From the NCBI GenBank assembly GCA_002390455.1, contig DGPN01000018.1, positions 1 to 52,971 of the forward strand: a DNA stretch of 52,971 nucleotides, read 5' to 3'. The stretch's first letter is position 1. Each line of letters begins with the position of its first letter. The position numbers were made by a program, and so were the translations under genes. The stretch is from Flavobacteriaceae bacterium UBA4439. Lineage in GTDB: Bacteria > Bacteroidota > Bacteroidia > Flavobacteriales > Flavobacteriaceae. A model generated the notes under the pieces. That model did no database searches, was not told the origin of the DNA, and saw nothing but the letters and a program-made list of their open reading frames with translations. Of this stretch, positions 17,583-26,302 are shown in pieces.

Positions 17583-18632
17583 TTATATGATGAGCATGGC
17601 ATCTCCGTAAGAATAAAAGTTATATTTATTCTTGATGGCTTGCTTATAGGCTTCTTTGACAAAATCAACATCGGCAAAGGCAGAAACCATCATCAATAAT
17701 GTCGATTTTGGCGTATGAAAATTGGTAATCATACAATTGGCAATAGAAAAATCGTAGGGAGGAAAAATGAATTTATGGGTCCATCCCTGATAGGGATTGA
17801 GGGTACCCATAGAGGACACGGAAGATTCCAAACCTCTCATTACAGTAGTTCCCACAGCACAGATTTTACGATTGGTCTTCAATGCACTATTGACCATGTT
17901 AGCCGCATCCTGAGTGATAATCAATTCCTCAGAGTCCATTTTGTGTTTGGAGAGGTCTTCCACCTCCACAGGACTAAAAGTTCCCAATCCAACGTGTAAA
18001 GTCAATTCTGCCAAATCGATCCCTTTGATTTGAAGTTTTTTGATCAGGTGTTTTGAAAAATGGAGCCCAGCCGTAGGGGCTGCAACCGCACCTTCGTGTT
18101 TGGCGTAAATGGTTTGATAACGCTCCTCATCTTCCTCCTCAATAGGTCGATTGATGTATTTAGGCAGTGGAGTTTGACCCAATTCTTTAAGCTTTGATCG
18201 GAATTCACTATAAGAACCATCGAAGAGAAAACGAAGCGTTCTCCCTCTGGAGGTTGTATTGTCAATTACCTCGGCTACCAAACTATCATCGTTTCCGAAA
18301 TAAAGTTTGTTCCCAATTCTGATTTTCCTAGCGGGATCAACCAAGACATCCCACAGTCTTTGCTCTTCATTGAGTTCTCTCAACAAAAAAACTTCAATTC
18401 TGGCTCCAGTTTTCTCCTTGTTTCCAAAAAGTCTGGCAGGAAAAACTTTAGTATTGTTCAATACCATCACATCGTCCTCCTCGAAAAAATCAATTACATC
18501 TTTAAAGGTATGATGGCTAATGGACTCTTCGGCACGATTGAGGACCATCAAGCGGGATTCGTCTCTTCCTGCAGAAGGTCTTTGTGCCAATAACATACTG
18601 GGAAGTTCAAAACTAAAGTCTGATAATTTCAT
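17583..18632 (-). CDS. queA: QueA, tRNA preQ1(34) S-adenosylmethionine ribosyltransferase-isomerase
   Basis: Transfers and isomerises the ribosyl moiety of SAM to preQ1 in tRNA, making epoxyqueuosine; 349 residues, the usual length. Signatures: the N-terminal FELPSMLLAQRP, VMVLNNTKVFPARL, HEGAVAAPTAGLHFS and LHVGLGTFSPV. The start ATG is 20 bases after a strong promoter whose spacer contains an 8-base G tract on the plus strand, so its expression may be switchable. rlmN follows in the same direction. Confidence 0.97.
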   Translation of the reverse strand: MKLSDFSFELPSMLLAQRPSAGRDESRLMVLNRAEESISHHTFKDVIDFFEEDDVMVLNNTKVFPARLFGNKEKTGARIEVFLLRELNEEQRLWDVLVDPARKIRIGNKLYFGNDDSLVAEVIDNTTSRGRTLRFLFDGSYSEFRSKLKELGQTPLPKYINRPIEEEDEERYQTIYAKHEGAVAAPTAGLHFSKHLIKKLQIKGIDLAELTLHVGLGTFSPVEVEDLSKHKMDSEELIITQDAANMVNSALKTNRKICAVGTTVMRGLESSVSSMGTLNPYQGWTHKFIFPPYDFSIANCMITNFHTPKSTLLMMVSAFADVDFVKEAYKQAIKNKYNFYSYGDAMLII

Positions 18633-18652
18633 GGTTGAATTTTTTTGCCCTG

Positions 18653-18684
18653 CAAATATAGTTTGTTGAGGGGGGGGTTGTCAA
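18653..18684 (-). promoter_or_regulatory. queA promoter with homopolymeric tract in the spacer
   Basis: Minus strand TTG (18684-18682), a 21-base spacer and TATATTTG (18660-18653), matching the Bacteroidota -33/-7 arrangement. Bases 18670-18677 inside the spacer are eight consecutive G on the plus strand (C on the transcribed-direction strand). This is the longest G/C run I saw in the window, and length changes in it would alter the promoter spacing. Confidence 0.7.
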
Positions 18685-18703
18685 GTAAAAGACAATAAAA
18701 AAA

Positions 18704-19930
18704 CTAAATGATATTTTGATCAAAGTCTATTTTCCTCAGATCATCCCAAAAATCGGGGTAGGACTTAGAGACCACCTCCGCATTATTGATATTTATTGGT
18801 ACTTTTAATCCCAGGGGGGCGAAAGCCATCGCCATTCTGTGATCGTTATAAGTATCTATGGAAATGTTGTGATTGATCTTTCCAGTATTGACAAGCTCTA
18901 AACTATCATCGCTAATTTCAACCCTAGCCCCCAGCTTTTCGATTTCAATTTTCAATGCAGCCAAACGATCGGTCTCTTTGATTTTCAACGTATGTAAGCC
19001 TGTAAGCTTACAATCAACATTGAGCCCAAGGCAGGTTACTGCGATAGTCTGTGCCATATCGGGAGTGTTATTCAGATCGATATTTACATCACTGGGAAGG
19101 GTAAAATCAGCCATTTTTGAAAGCGTTATTTCCCCCCCGGAATGAGTAGTTTTTACGCCGAATTTTTCGTAAATCTTGATCAAGGCAGCGTCTCCCTGTT
19201 TGCTTTCTTCAAAATAGTTTGATAGGGTAATTTCTCCTTTAGATGCCAAAGCCACAATAGAGTAAAAATAGGAGGCAGAACTCCAATCCGATTCGACAGT
19301 CCAATGATTGGGATCAATGGTTTTAGTTGGCTTTACAGTAATTTGGTCTCCATCGAAAGCGACCTCAAAACCCAATTGATTCATGATGTCCTGTGTCATT
19401 TTGATATAGGGAACCGAAGTGGTTTCCCCTATTAAATCGATCTTTAATCCATTCTTTAGGGAAGGAGCAATCAACATCAAAGCCGAAATATACTGACTGC
19501 TGATATCTGCGGGCAAGGATACTCGATCTGTCGAAATTTCTTTTCCCCTGATAATTAATGGCGGAAAACCAGGCTCTTTTTCATAGCTGATGTCTGCTCC
19601 CAAACCATTCAATGCCTCGACCAATAATTTTATAGGACGTTCTTGCATTCTTTCAGATCCTGTCAAAACAACTTCTCGATGAGGTTGTATGGCAAAATAT
19701 GCTGTCAAAAAACGCATGGCCGTTCCGGCATGATGAATATCTATCGTATTACTTTTGCTTTTCAATCCTTTTTGAGTGACTTGAGAATCATCCGAATTGG
19801 AAAGGTTTTGTATTTCGATCTGAGGATATAAAGCCTGAAGAACCAGCAATCTGTTTGATTCACTCTTCGAACCAGTGATGGTAAGCTCACCGTTTACCTC
19901 TTGACTAGGGTGTTGAACATTTAACTTCAT
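18704..19930 (-). CDS. aroA: AroA, 3-phosphoshikimate 1-carboxyvinyltransferase (EPSP synthase)
   Basis: Shikimate-pathway enzyme of 408 residues. TGSKSESNRLLVL (about residue 19) binds phosphoshikimate. HAGTAMRFLTAYF and RMQERPI are the phosphoenolpyruvate-site motifs, KIKETDRLAAL lies in the C-terminal half, and DTYNDHRMAMAFAPL is the conserved end motif. The residues around the first glycine loop (HAGTAMRF) follow the usual NAGTAxRF with His for Asn. It is 9 bases downstream of the MazG-type gene and 71 bases before queA. Confidence 0.94.
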   Translation of the reverse strand: MKLNVQHPSQEVNGELTITGSKSESNRLLVLQALYPQIEIQNLSNSDDSQVTQKGLKSKSNTIDIHHAGTAMRFLTAYFAIQPHREVVLTGSERMQERPIKLLVEALNGLGADISYEKEPGFPPLIIRGKEISTDRVSLPADISSQYISALMLIAPSLKNGLKIDLIGETTSVPYIKMTQDIMNQLGFEVAFDGDQITVKPTKTIDPNHWTVESDWSSASYFYSIVALASKGEITLSNYFEESKQGDAALIKIYEKFGVKTTHSGGEITLSKMADFTLPSDVNIDLNNTPDMAQTIAVTCLGLNVDCKLTGLHTLKIKETDRLAALKIEIEKLGARVEISDDSLELVNTGKINHNISIDTYNDHRMAMAFAPLGLKVPININNAEVVSKSYPDFWDDLRKIDFDQNII

Positions 19931-19939
19931 GCAAGCGTG

Positions 19940-20266
19940 TTATTTCAGCTTAGGATTATTTTGATGACGGTCGTGGTCTCTTTCCGACTTGATTTTCATT
20001 TTTTTATCAAAGGCTTGTTGCAAATCCACACCCGTCTGATTGGCCAAACACAATACTACAAAGATGACGTCGGCAAGTTCCTCACCAAGGTCTTTTACCT
20101 TATCACTCTCTTTTTCGCTTTGCTCTCCATACCTTCTGGCAATTATACGAGCAACCTCCCCTACCTCTTCGGTCAGTTGAGCCATATTGGTCAACTCATC
20201 AAAATAACGAACACCGTGCTCCTTAATCCAGTTGTCTACAATTTCTTGTGCTTTTTGCAATTCCAT
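19940..20266 (-). CDS. MazG-type nucleotide pyrophosphohydrolase
   Basis: Small all-helical protein of 108 residues. The metal-binding motif of the MazG/all-alpha NTP pyrophosphatase superfamily is visible as EEVGE (33-37) followed by GEELADVIFVVLCLAN (61-76), that is, ExxE then ExxD. Such proteins hydrolyse (d)NTPs or modified nucleotides to monophosphates for pool clean-up; the substrate is unknown. Cotranscribed with aroA (9-base gap), a pairing I recall from other flavobacteria but without obvious functional logic. Confidence 0.88.
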   Translation of the reverse strand: MELQKAQEIVDNWIKEHGVRYFDELTNMAQLTEEVGEVARIIARRYGEQSEKESDKVKDLGEELADVIFVVLCLANQTGVDLQQAFDKKMKIKSERDHDRHQNNPKLK

Positions 20267-20319
20267 TTGCTAGCGAATTTAAAACTTTCCCGTTGGTGAT
20301 AAAAGTATAAGGCTAAAAA

Positions 20320-21012
20320 TCATAACAAAGCCGAAATTTCGTCTAGATGATTTACAATGGGACAATGATCGTGAAGGGGTTCATTGTGGGAATTGAAATG
20401 TATGGCTTGCATTCCAACATTTATGGCACCCATAACATCTGCATCGAGACTATCGCCAATCATCACAGAACTTTGGGCATTCGCTTGGCTATGATCCAAG
20501 GCGTATTCAAAAATAATCGGGTTGGGTTTTTTATAGCCCACTTTTTCAGCCGTAAAGACATTTTCAAAATAAGAGGAAAGGCCTGAGTTTTTTATTTTAT
20601 GATTTTGAATCTCCTCAAAACCATTGGTTATGATATGAAGATGATATTTACTCTTAAGCCCATCTAAAAGTGTAATTGCTCCTTCAAATAGGTTAGAAAA
20701 AGTTGAAAGGTTTAAAATATATAGATCAGAGATTAATTCGATTTTGTTGGGATCATAGGCAAAATCAATGGCTTCAAAAGTTTTTGTCAATCGTTTATGC
20801 CTCAATTCCTTTTGAGAAATTTTATTTTCCCTATAGAGCTTCCAATAATAAAGATTTATTACTTCATAGGCTGCCAAAAATCTACTTAAATTGAGGTTGA
20901 TCTTCAGTTGATCAAAAATCTTCTCAAAAGTCAGATCCGAATTTTTTTTAAAATCCCAAAGGGTATAATCCAAATCGAAAAACACATTACTAATCTGATT
21001 TTTATCGGGCAT
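20320..21012 (-). CDS. HAD-superfamily phosphatase, YjjG-like
   Basis: Haloacid dehalogenase fold, 230 residues. Motif I is FFDLDYTLWDF with the nucleophile Asp13 and Asp15, motif II is the Thr/Asn in HIITNGFEE, motif III is the Lys in KVGYKKPNP, and motif IV is VMIGDSLDADVMGA. A helical cap domain lies between motifs I and II, as in YjjG-type nucleotidases acting on pyrimidine nucleoside monophosphates; the substrate is an inference. It overlaps the preceding gene by 11 bases. Confidence 0.9.
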   Translation of the reverse strand: MPDKNQISNVFFDLDYTLWDFKKNSDLTFEKIFDQLKINLNLSRFLAAYEVINLYYWKLYRENKISQKELRHKRLTKTFEAIDFAYDPNKIELISDLYILNLSTFSNLFEGAITLLDGLKSKYHLHIITNGFEEIQNHKIKNSGLSSYFENVFTAEKVGYKKPNPIIFEYALDHSQANAQSSVMIGDSLDADVMGAINVGMQAIHFNSHNEPLHDHCPIVNHLDEISALL

Positions 21013-22300
21013 GGTATTGAATATAATTAATGAATTGATCGCGCCAACTGTTTTTCATTTCTTCGGCGTTGAGAATTGCATTGGAAAAGGAGACCCCATG
21101 AAAAGCGGAGGAAGTAGGCAGGTTTTCATAAAGCTCCATTAATTTTTTAAAAGCCTTTTGATTGGAGAATTTCCTCAATCCCGCCTCGTCAGCCACCACT
21201 GGATGAATTTTCAAAGAGGTTTGCAGTTCATTGTTTAAATCATAAAAATAAAAGGGAACCGCAGTAGAAGCGCGATAACCGACCTCATCGCTATAGCCCA
21301 TGCTGTAATCCTTCTGAATTTCTTCTTCCAGAAGATTGTAGTAACCCAAAGAAGTTGTCAAAAGTCCGTAATTAAACCTTACCGAGTCGATTTTTTTGAT
21401 GATCAATTTTTTGAGTTGTTGGCGTTCGTAATTCAATGATTTGGATTCCTGTTGAGCAGCGTGGGAAGCCAAAAGAGAAACCTGATTCAAATCGGCCGTA
21501 TTCTTGATGAGCCTTCGAAAACTAAAATTGTGAATGGAAACCCCTCTGTCATAAAAAGTATTTTTGGCGAAAAGAAAAAAATACAAGGGTTGATTTCCCG
21601 TCTTCTTAAAGAGCGCTTCCAACTCCTCAAAATTGTTATGAGGGTCTTTTTGCAAACCTAAGAGCACCAATGATTGCTCGATTATTGAGAAAAAATCCAA
21701 CTGCCAAAGCGCGCTCAAAGTATCCGACAATTTTAAGAGCAGTGATTTTTTTTCATATTTATAGGGATTGACCACCGAAATGATGGGTTGAAATTTTGGT
21801 TTTTTCCACGAAACATGTGGCAGCTCGGGGAAAAACTCATGTAATTTTTCTTTTAATCGCACTGCCCATAAGTCCACCACTGGCATTTCTAGAAAATTAT
21901 TTTTGGAGGCCAAGCTTTGGTAGGCCACAAAGGCACCCAAATCATTTTTCACCTGTGGGAGAAACTCTTCATATCTGGTCATCAGAAAAAAGGAAGCTGC
22001 AAAAATATCATAGGGCAATTGAGAGCTTTTTCCCAACTTGAAAAAGGCGGGAATATTTGACCAGTTTGACACCTCAATGGGAACCTCCTGGATGCCCTTC
22101 TGAAACAGTAGATCATGGGATGCTATAAAAAACTCATTCCCCAAAGGTTGGTGGGTATAGCTCAATTTGGGCCCAGAATGGGAAACAAACTTCTCAATGG
22201 CAGAGGTAAAGTCGACAGGAAGTTCTAGAACTCTTATGAAAATTTGCCTGAAAATATAGGTCAATCGGGGCGTAATTTTATGAGAATAAACCAATATCAT
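21002..22300 (-). CDS. Polysaccharide deacetylase-like protein (DUF7033 type) lacking metal-binding motifs
   Basis: 432 residues, no signal peptide. The N-terminal third (DIFAASFFLMTRYEEF, LEMPVVDLW) and PLYFFLFA, KDYSMGYSDEVGYRAST and VPFYFYDL match a flavobacterial family annotated as polysaccharide deacetylase, usually located between radC and the HAD gene, as here. In the homologues I remember, motif I reads DIDNAY; here residues 174-181 read ISVVNPYK without the Asp pair. The second motif, with two metal-binding His, is replaced by VSLLASHAA (273-281). It may be a non-catalytic member. It starts directly after the radC stop (TGA-ATG). Confidence 0.75.
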   Translation of the reverse strand: MILVYSHKITPRLTYIFRQIFIRVLELPVDFTSAIEKFVSHSGPKLSYTHQPLGNEFFIASHDLLFQKGIQEVPIEVSNWSNIPAFFKLGKSSQLPYDIFAASFFLMTRYEEFLPQVKNDLGAFVAYQSLASKNNFLEMPVVDLWAVRLKEKLHEFFPELPHVSWKKPKFQPIISVVNPYKYEKKSLLLKLSDTLSALWQLDFFSIIEQSLVLLGLQKDPHNNFEELEALFKKTGNQPLYFFLFAKNTFYDRGVSIHNFSFRRLIKNTADLNQVSLLASHAAQQESKSLNYERQQLKKLIIKKIDSVRFNYGLLTTSLGYYNLLEEEIQKDYSMGYSDEVGYRASTAVPFYFYDLNNELQTSLKIHPVVADEAGLRKFSNQKAFKKLMELYENLPTSSAFHGVSFSNAILNAEEMKNSWRDQFINYIQYHAR

Positions 22301-22999
22301 TCAGATCAAATTTTCATCTTTAAAGCTAAAGTAACGCTTTTCGGAGACAATCAAATGATCCAAAATTAGAATGTCAAAAGTACTGGCAGCCCTAATTAGT
22401 TTTTTAGTAATTTCTTTGTCTTGAGGACTGGGGGTAAGGTTACCAGAGGGATGGTTGTGTGCCAAAATCATGGCTGTGGCGCCCAATTCTATTGCGGTTT
22501 TCAAAGCCAATCGAATGTCCACCACCGTTTGGTTGATTCCTCCTTTACTCAAGCATTTTTTTTCCAGTAAACGGTTGGATTGATTCAGGTATAAAATCCA
22601 AAATTCCTCATGGCGAAGGGGGGAAAGAAATGGAGATAAATATTGAAATACCAGAGAACTTGTTGTAAATCGTTTTTTTTCTGCGTAGGGAAGATGTTGC
22701 AAACGACTAGAGAGTTCCAAAACTGCTTTTATTTTGATGGCCTTGGCTGACCCTAATCCTTTAAATTGCATCAGGCTTTGAAGGGAAATACTTTGCAAAT
22801 CCATCAGTCCATTTTTCTGATGATGTAAAACGCGTTTCATCAAGTCAACGGCACTTTCGCCTGGGCTTCCACTTCCAATGACAATGGCCAATAATTCTGC
22901 CACAGAAAGGGCTTCGGATCCCTTTTCCTTTAGTTTTTCTCTAGGCTGGTCATCAGGATCCCATTGTTTGATCGTTAGATTTGGGGGCAAATCGGACAT
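22301..22999 (-). CDS. radC: RadC-family JAB-domain protein
   Basis: 232 residues. An N-terminal helix-hairpin-helix-like part (LMQFKGLGSAKAIKIKA, about residues 76-92) is followed by a JAMM/MPN+ metalloprotease-like domain with HNHPSG (His181, His183) and Asp194. Despite its name, a role in DNA repair is not established; the family's function is unknown. Located 43 bases after the Mpl-like gene within the long minus-strand cluster that begins with adk. Confidence 0.94.
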   Translation of the reverse strand: MSDLPPNLTIKQWDPDDQPREKLKEKGSEALSVAELLAIVIGSGSPGESAVDLMKRVLHHQKNGLMDLQSISLQSLMQFKGLGSAKAIKIKAVLELSSRLQHLPYAEKKRFTTSSLVFQYLSPFLSPLRHEEFWILYLNQSNRLLEKKCLSKGGINQTVVDIRLALKTAIELGATAMILAHNHPSGNLTPSPQDKEITKKLIRAASTFDILILDHLIVSEKRYFSFKDENLI

Positions 23000-23042
23000 A
23001 AAAACTTAGATTACACATAAAGATAAAAATTCTCAGAAGATT

Positions 23043-24407
23043 TTAGAACTGCGCTATCTTGACTTTCAGTGCCTCCCAATCCAGCCCTCCATAATTTCCA
23101 GAACTCATCATCAACAATACTGAGTCGTGGTAGTTTTGCTCCATAAGAAAAACTTTTAAAAGCTGTGGGTCGCTAAAAACCATTAGTTCGGGATGTCCCA
23201 GTGCATCGATGATTTCTTGCGATTGAATGGGGGTTCTGTTTTTAATTTTAAGTGCCTCAGGATCATAAAAAACGATGGGCAGATCGGCTTTTTCCATACT
23301 GTTTTGATAATGAGCCAGGAAAGAGGGATCCAAACTACTATAAGTATGCAATTCCAAACATGCGACAAGCTTGAAATCGGGAAACTGCTCTTTTACAGCT
23401 TGGGTTGTTGCTTTTACTTTACTAGGGGCATGTGCGAAATCCTTAAAAAGGCAACTGCTCTTTCCAATGGCCAGCCGTTCCAAGCGTTTTGAAGCTCCTT
23501 TAAAACTGCTTATGGCCTGATAAAAGTCGTCTTCGTCTATTCCGATCAGTTGACAGAGCCACTTGGCTCCAGAGAGATTGGAAAGGTTGTGTTTTCCAAA
23601 GATGGCCAAAGGAATTGCCCCTTCATCTGTTTCCAGATAAGTTACTCCCGATCTAACCGTATGATCCAGAATGTTATAGGCTTCTTTTCTAATAGTATTT
23701 TGAGTTTCCGCTACCATCTTTCCCAAAGTTTGGTCCAATTCATTGAAAACCAAAACCCCCCCAGCAGTAATGGATTCTATAAATATTTCAAATTGACGAT
23801 TGTAATCCGCTTGCGTTTTGAAAACATTAATATGATCCCATGCAATTCCACTGATCAATGCAATTTGGGGTTTATAATGATGGAATTTGGGGCTTAAATC
23901 AATTGGAGAAGAAAGGTACTCGTCACCTTCAAGTATAATAAAGTCATTGTTGTCAGACAGATGAACTGAATTCTCAAAGCCTTCCAATTGGGCGCCGATC
24001 ATATAATCCACTGATTTTTGATGATAGTTCAACACATGTAATACCATTGCAGAAATGGTGGTTTTCCCATGACTACCCCCAATCACCACTCTTGTTTTGT
24101 GCCGAGCATAATGTGCAATAAATTCGGGATAGGAAAAAATTGGCAGTTCCATTTTTTGGGCCGCTAGCAGTTCGGGATTGTCTTTTTTGGCATGCATTCC
24201 CAGAATCACTGCATCCAGACCTTTGGTGATTTTTTCGGGGAACCAACCCATTGGTTCAGGACAGATTTCAGCTTTCTGCAACTGGGTCAAAGAAGGGTCA
24301 AAAATCGCATCATCACTGCCAGTAACCTCGTGGCCATTTTCTTTGAGAGCGATGGCCAAGCTATGCATGGCACTCCCTCCGATGGCAATAAAATGGTATT
24401 TACTCAA
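23043..24407 (-). CDS. Mpl-type Mur ligase (UDP-MurNAc:tripeptide recycling ligase)
   Basis: 454 residues with MurC-like architecture. An N-terminal Rossmann domain (FIAIGGSAMHSLAIAL) is followed by the central ATPase domain with P-loop GGSHGKTTISAM (about residue 109), LEGDEY, and a C-terminal domain with DFAHAPSKVKAT. The HAPS/DFAHxP pattern and GGSHGKTT are characteristic of Mpl, which rejoins recycled murein tripeptide to UDP-MurNAc; in Bacteroidota these proteins are often simply called peptidoglycan synthetase. MurC proper would lie beside murG outside this window, so this is the second, recycling enzyme. Overlaps the TPR gene by 8 bases. Confidence 0.85.
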   Translation of the reverse strand: MSKYHFIAIGGSAMHSLAIALKENGHEVTGSDDAIFDPSLTQLQKAEICPEPMGWFPEKITKGLDAVILGMHAKKDNPELLAAQKMELPIFSYPEFIAHYARHKTRVVIGGSHGKTTISAMVLHVLNYHQKSVDYMIGAQLEGFENSVHLSDNNDFIILEGDEYLSSPIDLSPKFHHYKPQIALISGIAWDHINVFKTQADYNRQFEIFIESITAGGVLVFNELDQTLGKMVAETQNTIRKEAYNILDHTVRSGVTYLETDEGAIPLAIFGKHNLSNLSGAKWLCQLIGIDEDDFYQAISSFKGASKRLERLAIGKSSCLFKDFAHAPSKVKATTQAVKEQFPDFKLVACLELHTYSSLDPSFLAHYQNSMEKADLPIVFYDPEALKIKNRTPIQSQEIIDALGHPELMVFSDPQLLKVFLMEQNYHDSVLLMMSSGNYGGLDWEALKVKIAQF

Positions 24408-25296
24408 GCTTTACTGTGTTTAGAATTTCCAAACCTTCCTCAAAATTAGGATTAATCTCCAAAGCTTTTTCTATCGAAGCCTTTGCTTTTTTGAAATCCT
24501 TCTTGTAAAGGTAAATTTTTGAACAATAATAATAGGCCCACTCCAGGGGGTAATTGTCCTTAAAATCAAAAGATTTGAGGTAATGATCCAAAAAGACAAT
24601 TCCCATATCGGGTTCTATTTGGTATAGTGCGGATACCCTACCCAAATCGAAAATCATATCTCTTCTCAATGCATTTTCCCATTGCTCCGAATCTGGAAAT
24701 TTTTCTTTCAAGCTCCCAAAAACCTCAGCATATTTTGATTTTGATGTGTCAAAATTATTTTTTACCTCAAAAACGTAAGCCTGCATCATAGCTCCCTCCA
24801 AAGAATCGAAACTCGTCAGTTCGTTGGCTTTTTTTTCAGCAAAGTCTATATCACCTCCTAAAAAAGAGGGTATTTCGGCATACAACTGAATCAATAAATT
24901 TAAAAAAACAACTCTTTTGGGCTGTAGTTCATGTGCTTTAAGGGCGCACTTTCGGGCTTTGACAACATAAGGGACCGAAAAAAATCGCGAAACTTCTAAT
25001 GATTTTCGAGCGGCTGCTACTGCAACTTTAAAATAATTTTCGGCCTGGGATGCCTCAAGCAATAGTCTTTCGTAATATTCGATAGCTGTATCCCAGTCCT
25101 TGTAAGCATAGGAAAGATCAGCTATGGATTTGACAATGGCTGTAGATTGTTGTTGGGGTTGGTTCTTCAATGACTTCAAGGCTTTCACATAATCGGCATC
25201 ACTTTCGTAATCATAACTCACGAAGGGTGTTTTGGACTGTGAGACAATCAGCAAGGGAAAAAGAAAAAAAAGTAAGACCCATTTTATTCTAAGCAT
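24400..25296 (-). CDS. Secreted tetratricopeptide-repeat protein, function unknown
   Basis: 298 residues from the Met at 25296 (a Met three codons earlier, at 25305, is also possible). The start MLRIKWVLLFFLFPLLIVSQ is a signal peptide with probable cleavage after VSQS. The mature protein is helical with TPR-like units: KDWDTAIEYYERLLLEA near the N-terminus and KKDFKKAKASIEKALEINP near the C-terminus. It is probably periplasmic. It overlaps the obgE end by 8 bases and the Mpl-like ligase start by 8 bases, so it is firmly part of that transcript; a link to murein recycling is possible but unproven. Confidence 0.82.
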   Translation of the reverse strand: MLRIKWVLLFFLFPLLIVSQSKTPFVSYDYESDADYVKALKSLKNQPQQQSTAIVKSIADLSYAYKDWDTAIEYYERLLLEASQAENYFKVAVAAARKSLEVSRFFSVPYVVKARKCALKAHELQPKRVVFLNLLIQLYAEIPSFLGGDIDFAEKKANELTSFDSLEGAMMQAYVFEVKNNFDTSKSKYAEVFGSLKEKFPDSEQWENALRRDMIFDLGRVSALYQIEPDMGIVFLDHYLKSFDFKDNYPLEWAYYYCSKIYLYKKDFKKAKASIEKALEINPNFEEGLEILNTVKLE

Positions 25297-26299
25297 GTGG
25301 GGCATTTAGTATTTTCCAGATTATATCTTTGAGGGGAAGTAAACCCGATTGAGCCACTGCCGAGATCATACAATGGGGAATTTCTCCAAAGTTCTTCTTC
25401 ATTTCCTCAGAATACTCCATTCTGAGTTCTTCATCCAAGAGATCACATTTGGAAAGAGCCACGATATAATCTTTGTCAATCAATTCGGGATTATAGGTTT
25501 TCAATTCAGACATCAAAATATCAAAAGCCTTTTTGACATCAGGCGTATCGGCAGGGATCAAAAAAAGCAATACCGAGTTGCGTTCGATATGGCGAAGGAA
25601 ATAATGTCCCAAACCTTTTCCCTCTGCAGCACCTTCGATAATCCCAGGAATATCGGCCATCACAAAGGACTGGAAATCGCGATAGGGAACAATCCCCAAA
25701 TTGGGTTTAAGGGTGGTAAACTCATAATCAGCGATTTTGGGTTTGGCCGCAGTCAGGGCCGCCAAAAGGGTCGATTTACCAGCATTGGGAAAGCCGACCA
25801 AGCCTACATCCGCCAGTACTTTCAACTCCAGCGTAACATTAATCTCTTGTCCAGGAATTCCTGGCTGCGCATATCTTGGGGTCTGATTGGTGGAAGACTT
25901 AAAATTCCAGTTGCCCAATCCGCCTTTTCCACCTTCCAATAAAATAAATTCCTGACCGGACTCAACAATTTCAAAAAGTACTGCTCCGGTATCTGAATTT
26001 TTGACAACTGTTCCCAAAGGAACATCAATAAAAACGTCTTTACCCTGCGCCCCACTACTTCTGTTTTTACTTCCATCTCCTCCATGACCCGCTGTGTAAT
26101 GCCTTGTAAACTTAAAAGGGTACAAAGTCCATAAATTGCTATTGGCGCGAATGACAATGTGCCCCCCTCGGCCTCCATCCCCTCCATCTGGGCCACCTTT
26201 GGTAATGAATTTCTCGCGGTGCAAGTGTACCGAACCTTTGCCTCCTTTTCCTGATTTTAGGTTGAGTTTTACGTAGTCAACAAAATTGGCTTCTGTCAT
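25289..26299 (-). CDS. obgE: ObgE/CgtA GTPase
   Basis: Ribosome-associated GTPase of 336 residues. The N-terminal Obg fold (about 1-160) is glycine-rich (KSGKGGKGSVHLHRE, GPDGGDGGRGG). The G domain follows with G1 GFPNAGKSTLL, G3 DIPGIIEGAAEGKGLG and G4 SKCDLL. The variable C-terminal domain of many Obg proteins is absent, as is common in this phylum. It is 3 bases downstream of adk. Confidence 0.96.
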   Translation of the reverse strand: MTEANFVDYVKLNLKSGKGGKGSVHLHREKFITKGGPDGGDGGRGGHIVIRANSNLWTLYPFKFTRHYTAGHGGDGSKNRSSGAQGKDVFIDVPLGTVVKNSDTGAVLFEIVESGQEFILLEGGKGGLGNWNFKSSTNQTPRYAQPGIPGQEINVTLELKVLADVGLVGFPNAGKSTLLAALTAAKPKIADYEFTTLKPNLGIVPYRDFQSFVMADIPGIIEGAAEGKGLGHYFLRHIERNSVLLFLIPADTPDVKKAFDILMSELKTYNPELIDKDYIVALSKCDLLDEELRMEYSEEMKKNFGEIPHCMISAVAQSGLLPLKDIIWKILNAPHA

Positions 26300-26302
26300 C
26301 TT

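Noticed and set aside
25349..25942. 197-codon plus-strand ORF opposite obgE
   Set aside because: Antisense shadow; obgE carries all GTPase motifs on the minus strand.
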